From contig MDYQ01000016.1 of the NCBI GenBank assembly GCA_003024175.1, positions 62,001 through 126,000 of the forward strand: a stretch of DNA of 64,000 bases, written 5' to 3'. The stretch is from Planoprotostelium fungivorum (Eukaryota; Evosea; Variosea; Cavosteliida; Cavosteliaceae). Below the pieces are notes generated by a model that searched no databases, was not told where the DNA came from, and worked only from the letters and a program-made list of their open reading frames with translations. The position numbers and the translations under genes are program-made. This document shows positions 54,761 through 64,000 of this stretch, in pieces. Each line of letters begins with the position of its first letter. Position 1 is the stretch's first letter.

Positions 54761-57238
54761 ATGCTGCCCCAAACTCCACCTTCGATCATATCCGGTCCTC
54801 TCCTCGTGATGGAAGGATCAAAAGCGTGGGAACATCGAGGTCTATCTTCCGTCTGTTTTTTATCGCCTTACGACCTCACAGAACTAGACCCTGTGGCCAT
54901 GTTTCGTGATGTTATCATCCAGGGCGATGTAATTCCTGAAGCGAGGTGATGATATCAAACCCATTTCCTCTTAAAACCACAGGATGGCCATGTCATGCTG
55001 CTCTACCTTTGATGATCCCGACACATCGTCCAAGCACGGCCACAAGATGTTCATCTTTGGCGGTGCGGATCTCTCTCACAAAAAGATGACAGCCGACCTC
55101 TTTTCTTTTGACTTTGGTGGGTGTTCGAACGACATTCGTGACTCATCCGATCAGAGACGAGAAAGTGGGAGAGATGTGAGATCATGGGAGGTCGCCCACC
55201 GTTGACCATCAACGGACATTCTGCTGTCATGTATAAAGGTAACTCCATCTCTGACTCCTTTCACTCAAACCGAACAGGTTCAATGTGGGTGTTCGGAGGT
55301 AAGGTGAGCTGTCTTTCCATCATGTTCTATCGGTGTGGGAGTCATCTCATCGTGTTTCACAGGCTCAGAGTTACATGTCAGAGTTGAGCGAATACGATCT
55401 GGGTGAGGAGCTGCACGATCCACATCATTTCATCGTGGACATGATGGACGGTGATCTCACCATCCTCACAGATACAAAGATCTGGTGTTCTTATCGAAAA
55501 CACTCCCCCGCTGTGCACGCCAGTGATTTAGAACCTCCCGCAACCGTCATCAAGTTTTACAGAGGAAAAGTACATCATCATCATCATCACCATCTCACCA
55601 TCTGCAGGCACCATCCAAGAGGTACGGCCATTCTGCCGTCGTCTACGGTGATGCCATGTACATATGTGGAGGGTGAGTTTCATTCGAATGCAACCACTCA
55701 TCCCACCAGCTACGACCAACACGGCCTGTCCTGCGGGGATATTCACCGATTCGATTTCATCACTCACACTTGGTCAGAGATACACGTCATCCATGCGTGA
55801 GTGATGAGATGGTGTGTCTCGCTGATGGACGACAGCAGTCTCACGAATACACACGCTCCTCTTCCCTCCTTCTGGGGGCATACGGCTGTTGTGCACGGTA
55901 GCTGCATGTATATTTTTGGCGGGAAAAGTGAATCGGGCTATGGAAATCGACTGTTTGAATTTTCCTTCAGTGAGTACCTATTTCTATACATGTTTGAAAA
56001 AATGAATAAAACGAATGAATAATATTTTATTCGGAGGACTGAAGGAGAGAAGGTTCGAACGTAATGGCCGAAATTAGAGGGGAAGGGAAGACGCCGACAC
56101 CGAGGTGATCGTCCATAGAGGGAGATGACTGAGCTCATGAACAGGTGTGGACACAGGGCGGGTATCTTGAGAGGAAACATGTACCTCTACGGTGGTTCTG
56201 ATGCTGCGACCTGTTATTCAGATTTCTACACCTTTGACTTTCGCTCGCGCTGGTGGCGGCGACAGGTGATGGTGAAGATGATTATGGAAAGTGAAGGAGG
56301 ACAGGTGGCCAGCGATAACATGACGTCACGAGCTAGACACGGTGGCTGCACCTATTCGAATCGTTTCTATGTCTTTGGAGGCTCGAATGGCCACAACTTT
56401 TTGTTCAATGACCTGAAGGAACACGTCATAGGTGGAATCTAATCACCTTCTTCATCATCTGATCGAACGATGGACAGACCGTTTCGAAGAGAGCAGCCCG
56501 AACACCTTTTTGTCGGACATCTTACACATGCTGGACTCGGACACCTCATTCTGTGACATCACGTTCAACATCAAGGACAGTGAAGAGGAGAACGAACCGA
56601 AGCACATCAGAGCTCACAAGAGTATTTTGGCTGCGAGGTGGGGACGACTTCACCAGATGGAAGTTCTGACGTATGATGCAGATGTGAACCGTTTCGGATC
56701 ATGTTCAATCGCGACATGTTTGAATCGAGAAATGGAATCGTAAACATCGAAGGTGAGTGTCTAATGGATGGTACGAGATGACACGGGACAGATGTCTCAT
56801 ACAAAGTCTTCTTGACGCTCCTGCGTTATCTATACGGTGCCTCTATACCCGTTCTGTACTTGGAAGAAGAGGAAGCTACCTCTCGGAGAGAGTCACATGA
56901 TCGGACGTTATCACTGCCTGAAGTTTTGGAGTTGATGAGATCCTCGGATCGTTACCTCCTCCATCATCTTAAGAGGGAGTGTGGAAAGTTGTTACAAAAG
57001 TGTGTCCAGGTGAAATGGATGGAGGCCTCGACATTGGATTGAACCGTGTCAGGTCAACAATGTGATCAGTTTCTATCGTACGGCGCAGATGTACAACGCA
57101 CAAGAGTTAGAGGAATACTGCTTCCGGTACATGCTGGTCAACTTTGGACTGATGGTCGCACCCTCTGCTCCTCTGGCGGATCCGTCAGATGCTGACAGGG
57201 CGTTACTCAGCCAGCTCATTTTGTGGATGAAGCATTAG
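54761..57238 (+). CDS. Kelch-repeat BTB protein (LZTR1-like layout)
   Basis: N-terminal kelch propeller followed by a C-terminal BTB domain, the layout of LZTR1-type cullin-3 adaptors. Kelch landmarks: GHKMFIFGGADL, GHSAVMYKG, YGHSAVVYGDAMYICGG, GHTAVVHGSCMYIFGGK, GHRAGILRGNMYLYGGS, ARHGGCTYSNRFYVFGGSNG. The BTB begins near 56500 (DTSFCDITFNI, HIRAHKSILAAR) and continues through VFLTLLRYLYGASIP and the BACK-like helices ELMRSSDRYLLHHLKREC to LLSQLILWMKH. The ATG at 54761 is the first in the frame; there are about ten introns. Substrate unknown. LZTR1 targets RAS-family GTPases in animals, but that cannot be inferred here. Confidence 0.82.
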
Positions 57239-57436
57239 TCGTCTCTTCGTCTTCTCATGTCTGTTCTGTGAGAGTTACGATGCCTGTTTTGTTTGAACGA
57301 AGAGAAATTGAATATCAAAGGATCCCGATGCCTCTTCATTTATACTCTCAATGTTTGATCTCGTTATTTGTGCTCTCTTCTATTTGTGTTGTGTTCCCGG
57401 ATGTATATGTTACATGGTGTGGATGAAAATGGTCGC

Positions 57437-58027
57437 TCAAGTGGGTGGAAGAAGCTCAAACTGTTGCTGTTCTGACAATTCCAACGTCGCTCTCTTCGCT
57501 CTCGGTAGCTCTTTGAATAACTTCTCCAGCCGAGATATCCGCTGCATGATAAGCTCCTTCACGAGCTCCTCTATCTCCGCTCTCAATAGTTCATCCCTCC
57601 TCTGTGATGCCGATCGACCTCTACCTGGGCTGTCCGTCATCTTCTTTGGCTCTGTGTGCTGCGAGAACAATCTTGTTTGAGCCTCCTTTTGTTCTAAGGC
57701 CTTCGCACCCGTATCTTGTTCCTATCGACTTATTCGCCTTTTCCTCAGAATTTGACTCTTCAAAGGTACAGGGGAGAGATTTTTCACAGACTTTCTGCGA
57801 GGCCTATGACCTCTGTTGAATCGAATGAGCAACAGTTCGTAGACCTCTCGATCGAGTGATTCCTTGCCTGGGTCAGCAGCCTGGGTCAGCTGTGGCCCAC
57901 AGATCAACCGTTCTGTTTTGGCGTCGGTGATAAATGATGGCGGACGTTTAGGGCAGGTTGACTTCTGACGCGGCACGACAAGGATTTCTTTGTTCAACGA
58001 CGTGAACACATCGACATCGACAAACAT
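57437..58027 (-). CDS. Small coiled-coil protein of unknown function
   Basis: Two exons. Exon 1 (58027 downward) starts MFVDVDVFTSLNKEIL and ends NLSP. An intron of about 49 nt (GTACCT...CGATAG) joins in frame to EQDTGAKALEQKEAQTRLFS in exon 2. Exon 2 ends with a helical, charged region (DELLRAEIEELVKELIMQ, RISRLEKLFKELPRAKRATL) and QQQFELLPPT. About 170 residues. I recognise no family. The start codon lies only 4 bp from that of asparagine synthetase on the other strand; a later start at MTDSPG in exon 2 is the alternative. Confidence 0.6.
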
Positions 58028-58031
58028 CAGG

Positions 58032-59325
58032 ATGTGTGGAGTGATCGGTTTTTGTGTCCATCATGATGCGACCAGTGAGGCCCCATCGGCCCAGCAATTA
58101 GAAGGAGCTATGGATCTCATAAAGCACAGAGGCCCAGACGAAAGGGGGAATTGGGCTACAGGAGATGGAAAGATGGGTGAGCCTGCCTATACAGGAACGT
58201 GCATGCCTGACCCTTCCTTAAGGCATAGCGATGGTCAGATTGAGTATCATCGATCTCTCTGGAGGTCACCAGCCCCTGTCATCCCAAGGTAAAGAAGATT
58301 CGTCCGACGTGGCACAGACTCGTGTAGGTGTCTACGCGGTGGTTAATGGCGAGCTGTATGATTTCGAGAGGATCCGGGGTGAACTGGAGAACGAAGGATA
58401 CGTCTTCAAGACCAAGTCAGACAGTGAGATCGCTCTACACCTGTAAGGATCCTCCATCACATTCACATCCAACCCCATCCACCATATCCTGATTATCGAC
58501 AGATACATCAAGTATGGAGCACCTCACTTTCTTAAACATCTTCGGGGGGAGTTCGCCGTCATCATCGTCGACACCCGCGGAGATCGTCCAAAGATGTTTG
58601 TCGCCCGCGATCGCTTGGGTCTGAAGCCCCTCTTCTACACCACCACACCCGAAGGTGTCACACTGGTCGCCAGCGAGATCAAAGCGTAAGTGCCGCGCGT
58701 AAACACGGTTGACCCCATCAGGTTCAAGAGTATGGGTTGGAGGGCCCAGTGGGACGTAAAGAGCTTGGTGGAGAACGGCTGGGCCGTCGACGAGCGAACA
58801 CCTTACCTGGGTGTCTATAAGGTGACCCTGACCTGTCGACAAACTGTCGACATCCACAGTTACGCCCCGGACACTGTATGTGGATAGAAGAGACCAGCAG
58901 ACCCAGAGTGGAGAGGTATTGGGACGTTCAATTTCCTCATCGCGATCACATCGAGACACGATCGGTGGAAGAGATGATCGAGACGGTGAGAGACATCATC
59001 GTGGAGACCGTCAAGCTGAGGCTGCGTGCGGACGTCAAGACGGCTATCTACCTGTCCGGTGGTATAGGTGATCGTCTACAACGAGCCAATCTGTTTCGTC
59101 TGAAGAGAAATAGACAGTTCGGCCATAGCGGGAATTGCACAGAGTGAATTGAGGAAATTGGATCCAAATGCGAGAGTCAAAGCATTCTCTCTCAGTTTCC
59201 CAGGTGATGAGATGAATATGGATCCGAGTCGATTGATTTCATTTCAAAGGTCACGGAGAGAGTGATGAGGGACCCATCGCTCAACGCACTGCTCAGTTCT
59301 GTGGCGCAGACATGCAGGTGAAGTC

Positions 59326-59356
<31 letters not shown>

Positions 59357-60927
59357 GATTCGGTTCACTATGGTGACTCTTGATAGGTAGTACCTGTCAG
59401 TGAAGTCGATCTCATCGAAGCCTTTCCCGAGATGGTGTATCATACAGAATACCCTTCTGTCGATTTGAGTGGTTCCGGAAAATTCCTCCTGTCTAAAGCG
59501 ACGAGAGAGGCGGGGTACATCGTGAGGATTTGAATCTTCGTGAAACTTCACAATTTATTCTCTGAAATTTCGCTGAACGTGGACGAGGTCACCTTGACCG
59601 GGGAGGGATCCGATGAATTCTTCGGAGGTGACGATCTACAACGTTGTAGATTGCATTCTGAATCTCCCAGGTTATCACTTCTTCTTACAAGACTACTTCC
59701 GTTACGTCGATCCCAACATAGAGAAGATCTTCGGCAATCAACTGACAGAAGAGAAGAGGTGACGAACAGCTCCACTTCTACATCCACTGACATCCACAGA
59801 CAAGCTCGTTTGGCCGAAGACCTGAAGAAGAAAGTGTCTCACACGTACGCGGCGTCGAAAGTTGTCGACATGAATGCATTCAGTGAAGAGAGGAGAGAGA
59901 TTGGTGGAATCTCACTTCCGCTCGAATTCGGTGGTTTTGGTTACGCACAAGTGAGAAGAGAAGAGATGAAGAGGGAGATGAATGATGCAGGCACTATTTC
60001 TATCGGAGGCGAAGGAGGGAACGAAGGTGGTGGAGGATAACTCGATTCAGACACACATCGATCTCATCGATGAAGAAGTGAAGGAGAAGATGAGGAACGT
60101 GTGGCATCCTCTGCATTCGTCTCAAGTGAGAACGATATCATTGATCATCACATCGATCGTATCGATCATCACATCGATCACATCGATCACATCGATCATC
60201 ACATCGATCATCACAGGCTAAACTCAATAGTACATCCAAAAAGAGGGAATTTTCTCCAACATTCTCCTTAACCACCTGGGCGATCGAGTTGAAATGGCTC
60301 ACAGCGTCGAAGGAAGAGTTCCATTCTGCGATCACCTGTTGATCGAGTACGTCGCCTCTCTACCTCCGTGAGTCCATTCATCATCGAATGTCTCTGAAGA
60401 TACGATCAGGTGCGTCAAAGTCAAGTACGAAGAGGAATCTATCAACGAAAAATGGATCTTGAAGGAAGCAGTCAAGGTGACGTCGATCATCATCGCTGAG
60501 ATCACGAAGCTGCGATGATCGATCATGACGATCTCGATCGCGATGGGATGATCGTGATGATGATGAAACTGATGTGACGCAGCCTTTCATCACCGAAGAG
60601 ATGTACCTCCGCAAGAAGATGCCGTATCACGCACCAGTCAACACGCAGGCTCAGCAGGAAGGTCCCAACGCCCTGACGAAAATGTTCGATCGCTATCTCA
60701 CCAGGGAGAGGGTAGAGAAATTGGGATTCATTCGCTACGAGATGGTGGAGAAGGTGAAGAAGGCTTTTGCCGAGGAAACAACAGTTGGTAAGAAAGTGAT
60801 GATGATGATGGATGATGACGGATGATCAGGTTTTGGTGGGTACACTTGGAACAGTCGTACACTCTTTGCCGTGGTCTCTCTCGTCATTCTTGGAGAGAGT
60901 TTCCAAGTTCAGAAATGGTCAATCTGA
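58032..60927 (+). CDS. Asparagine synthetase (glutamine-hydrolysing), class II amidotransferase
   Basis: Makes asparagine from aspartate, ATP and glutamine. It starts MCGVIGFCVHH; Cys2 is the glutaminase nucleophile. HRGPDERG, RLSIIDLSGGHQPL, VVNGELYDFERIRGELE, ALHL and GEFAVIIVDTR build the N-terminal domain. ARDRLGLKPLFYT follows. The synthetase domain has YLSGGID joined over an intron to SSAIAGIA (ATP pyrophosphatase SGGxDS loop), EGSDEFFGGYHFFLQDYFR, ERVEMAHSVEGRVPF-like (VEMAHSVEGRVPFCDH) and KWILKEAVKPFITEEMYLRKK. It ends FQVQKWSI at TGA 60925-60927. The overall style resembles asparagine synthase-like proteins of fungi and bacteria as much as human ASNS. About 12 short introns, two of which carry satellite-like repeats. 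Confidence 0.9.
59326..59355. repeat. (ATG)n microsatellite in an ASNS intron
   Basis: About ten uninterrupted ATG/GAT units within a short intron. Confidence 0.9.
60140..60216. repeat. ATCACATCGATC-type tandem repeat in an ASNS intron
   Basis: Interleaved units of CATCGATC and ATCATCACATCGATC, many of them palindromic at ATCGAT, fill the intron up to its CAG acceptor. Confidence 0.85.
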
Positions 60928-61173
60928 TGAAGTCGCCGGGGCATTTTGCAGATTGTCTTTATGGATAAATGCTGAAGTGTTATGTTTCGCCAATTATAAA
61001 CAAGCGTATACGAAAATCTCACCTGTTTTGAGACAAAAAAGTCGGCGAGAAGCAGTTGACCCTGAAATACCCCGAGCAACTTGAAAATAAATCGTGGTTC
61101 GTTTGATATCCATCACAGATGAACAATATGTATGGATCAGAAGTTTATTATTGGGCCAGCGGTTTTTATCGAA

Positions 61174-61575
61174 TTAGGCTGTGAGTGTATTGGGCTCGTA
61201 AGCGGGCTGAGGTTGTTGATCCGGTCGGTAGAGAGCCTCGCCTCCATTGAGGCCTCCAGTGGCAGCAGCTGGTACGATCAGATGAGATCATGGTGATGAT
61301 TGAGATACCTCCGAGAGCGATTCCGTAGCAACAGCATTTGGCGATGATGCAACCACAGACGACGAGAAAACCGAGGCCTGAAAGAGTTCAATGAAGGAAA
61401 TATGCATATCAGGTTCACCGACAACGACACAAGGAACAATGACGGCAGCTGTAGAGCGTCAACGATGGAGTATGACCTCTTCATCACCCAATGGGATGCC
61501 CTCTGGTAGTCCTTGACCAAGAACGAGTCGAGGAATCATCAAAAGGAGGACGGTTCTCATGTTGCTTGTTTGCAT
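61174..61575 (-). CDS. Small secreted-type single-pass membrane protein 1
   Basis: Signal-like start MQTSNMRTVLLLMIPRLVLGQG, then a short ectodomain. After an intron, a transmembrane segment (AVIVPCVVVG joined to LGFLVVCGCIIAKCCCYG) with a Cys cluster CCC just after the membrane, a palmitoylation candidate. A short cytoplasmic tail is Gln/Pro-rich: ALYRPDQQPQPAYEPNTLTA. Three or four tiny introns. It resembles in layout the next gene upstream (61956-62530). The PAYEP tail could be a PPxY-like or adaptor-binding site. No family recognised; loosely Shisa-like. Confidence 0.65.
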
Positions 61576-61812
61576 CTCGGAGGCTTTCTGTGTGTGGTTG
61601 AGTCCATCATCACTCGAGCTTGCTTTCGCATTTCTTGAAAGTGTTTTCGGGTAAGTACAGCGAGGTTTGACCGGCACCGGTGGTAAGGTGACTCTTTACG
61701 CCGGACCGGTAGGCGTGGTATTGATGGAGTGGCCATCAAAGGTCCTGTGCTTCGTGATTCAAAGTGAGTGAGGAAACACATGAGAGCTGGGGGATTCGTT
61801 TTTTTCGTCATC

Positions 61813-61840
61813 GCTAATCATCTTCATGAAGATGATTAGC
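61813..61840. repeat. Perfect 28-bp palindrome between two membrane-protein genes
   Basis: GCTAATCATCTTCA followed directly by its exact reverse complement. It lies between the 3' end of the upstream gene and the start of the downstream one, both on the minus strand. Confidence 0.95.
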
Positions 61841-61955
61841 TATGATGATGATGCGTTCACGAAGTGAAGAGCCAAGTTGACCAGAAGAGATGAGATCAGA
61901 GCGCCAAATACGGATCAGCGCCGAGAACAAGATCGACCACGAATGATTTATCGAA

Positions 61956-62530
61956 TCAAGAGATGGTGTCACTGGATGGTCCGGCCGTAGGGGCCGATGG
62001 TGCGAAAGAAGTGGGAGCTCTGTAAGCTGGTTCGTTCGATTGGAATTGTGGAGGAACAGCCGCGGCATGTGCTTGAGAGGGCTGACCATAGGGAGAATAT
62101 GGTGCGGGCTGCTGTGCTGGGTAACTGTATGGCTGAGGGGGATAGTTATACGTCTGAGGTCCCGTCTCAGTGTAGACTACCGTAGTAGACGTAGAACATT
62201 GTCCTTGGTTAGATCCGTATGATGATATGCAAGGATCTGAATAGAGTGAGAAGATACATGGAAAGGAACTCACCGTTCGTGTAGACTTGATATTGGTGTC
62301 GGAGGCGATGTCTTCGAATGCACCCAAATATCAGACAGAAGATGAAGATGAGAACTGATGTGATAAGTGCATGTCATTCAACGATATACACACCGAAGAT
62401 GACGATGGGAGAAATGATAACTGCAACATGGATCAGTACTCTTCAAGCCCATGACGTCATTACTTGCACCGGAGCCGGCTAGTACGACGGGAACAATAGA
62501 CAAGAGGAGGCAGACTCGAATGGCTTGCAT
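61956..62530 (-). CDS. Small secreted-type single-pass membrane protein 2, Pro/Tyr/Gln-rich tail
   Basis: Signal peptide MQAIRVCLLLSIVPVVLAGS, short ectodomain, one transmembrane helix assembled from two exons (VIISPIVIF then VLIFIFCLIFGCI) with a basic stop-transfer RRHRLRH. A cytoplasmic tail of about 100 residues follows, rich in Pro, Tyr, Gln and Ser (YNYPPQPYSYPAQQ, PYSPYGQPSQ). Four or five short introns. Same order of parts and same strand as the gene at 61174-61575, so the two may be an old tandem duplicate. The tail suits WW or SH3 adaptors. No family recognised. Confidence 0.68.
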
Positions 62531-62705
62531 CGCGTTACTGGTTCTTTGAATTTTATAAATGCAACATTTCCCAGCATTGTAGACCATCAACAAAATTCCT
62601 TTTCAGCCCCTCTTTTCTAGCCAAATGACGGCCGCTCTGTGGCATTGTGAAAGAGGATGAACATATGCCATCCATCAGAGGAGACGGGACGCACGTCTAA
62701 ATTCG

Positions 62706-62715
62706 TTTTGGCGCG
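62706..62715. promoter_or_regulatory. E2F-like site TTTTGGCGCG
   Basis: Matches the TTTSGCGC-type E2F core, 111 bp upstream of the start codon at 62826 and inside the divergent interval with the membrane-protein gene. Function inferred only. Confidence 0.35.
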
Positions 62716-62825
62716 TCATCTCCCCGCGAGGTTTGTAGACGTAATTCACTACATCCCTCCAACTTTCATTTTTTTCAGCAACGAATTCACCCACATCATC
62801 ATCCATCCGCGAACCCGAAACACTA

Positions 62826-63352
62826 ATGAGCTCAACGGAGGAGCAACAGAGGTACCTTCTTCACCTTTCTTCGCCCTCGTCTCATCGATCTCGATCCTCG
62901 CTGACATTCCACACAGACTGACATCCCCCATCCCCAGCAGCGATTCTGAAGAAGATGAAAATCAGGTGAGTCCATTTTCAACACGCTCTACTTCTTTAGA
63001 ATGTGGTATGAATAGTGACTGACGGCATTTAGATGGACGAAAGGAGGAGAAGGGCTATCCTCGCATCCATTCCAACCGAGATGTTGATGATTGAAGCCAC
63101 TAGGAGAAAGAGTTTAGACGATCCGAACCTCTCCCCTCTCAGAGACTCTCTGACATCATCTGAAGACAACGATGGCTCCGATCAGAAGGCCTCCATCAAG
63201 AATGCCGTCATCTTGGGTGAGACAGCTCGCATTTTCCCCCGATGTCTGAATCGGCTTAAGGTCTGGCTAAATTCACCACCAAGAAGGGACTATCCTTCAT
63301 CCTAAACAGGAGCTTCGACGCTCTACCCACACTCCTCAACAACTCTCGATGA
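62826..63352 (+). CDS. Small Ser/Arg-rich protein of unknown function
   Basis: Short first exon MSSTEEQQR, intron, then LTSPIPSSDSEEDENQ, intron, MDERRRRAILASIPTEMLMI, RKSLDDPNLSPLRDSL and, after a further intron, GLAKFTTKKGLSFILNRSF to NNSR and TGA at 63350-63352. About 115 residues, with acidic and basic patches and Ser-Pro sites that look phosphorylatable. No family recognised. Its promoter carries an E2F-like site. Convergent with the NVL-like gene, stop codons 54 bp apart. Confidence 0.6.
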
Positions 63353-63406
63353 GAGACACATGGAGGATGAGATGTAAATGTATAGACGAATAAAGAGATT
63401 GTATTA

Positions 63407-64000
<594 letters not shown>

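Noticed and set aside
55912-55925. E2F-like TTTTGGCGGGAAAA
   Set aside because: It lies in kelch coding sequence (IFGGK codons), so the match follows from the protein motif.

Overview
This is a eukaryotic nuclear segment from a compact, intron-rich protist genome. About 27 host genes fit in roughly 55 kb. They are cut by very short introns (about 36-60 nt, usually GTGAG...CAG). Gene content is conserved eukaryotic housekeeping (RNA exosome, TFIIH, CCT chaperonin, exocyst, mRNA export, PDI) plus LRR receptor kinases, kelch-BTB and fungal-wall-like secreted domains. My best guess is an amoebozoan, perhaps a protosteloid amoeba, but this is inference from gene style and not from a marker gene.

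Layout. 0.6-6.6 kb: Rrp6/EXOSC10 (-) and, divergent from it, a composite aprataxin-like DNA-repair gene (+). 6.6-16.8 kb: a transposon graveyard with fossil Polinton-type integrase and DNA polymerase pieces in several copies joined at single N bases, long terminal repeats and the 3' part of a Ty3/gypsy chromovirus, and a MITE with 49-bp terminal inverted repeats. 16.8-32.6 kb: retinol-dehydrogenase-like SDR (-), LRR receptor kinase (+), CCT1/TCP1 (+), STK19 (-), DDX19/Dbp5 (+) and a membrane-anchored kinase with a DFD motif (-). 33-43.9 kb: coiled-coil protein (+), XPB/ERCC3 (+), CDC20 (-), phosphoglycerate mutase-like (+), PDI with KDEL (-), SRD5A3-like polyprenol reductase (+). 44.7-50.7 kb: a multidomain secreted LamG/wall-type protein (+), NPC2-like ML protein (-), F-box protein (+), CsbD-like stress protein (-), bL32m (+). 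50.8-64 kb: exocyst Sec10 (-), kelch-BTB (+), small coiled-coil protein (-), asparagine synthetase (+), two small tandem membrane proteins (-,-), a small basic Ser-rich protein (+), and the 3' part of an NVL/Rix7 AAA ATPase (-), cut by the window end.

Two things stand out. First, the gene at 3710-6585 joins BRCT, FHA, a PAR-binding zinc finger (PBZ), a macro domain with its halves in circularly permuted order, an aprataxin HIT domain and a C-terminal zinc finger, so one polypeptide would combine APLF-like and aprataxin-like single-strand-break repair functions. Second, genes alternate strand almost perfectly (22 of 26 neighbouring pairs switch strand). Pairs therefore share very short promoters and terminators: two stop codons lie 2 bp apart and two start codons 4 bp apart.

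Exon boundaries were read by eye, so start codons and splice sites are approximate unless stated.
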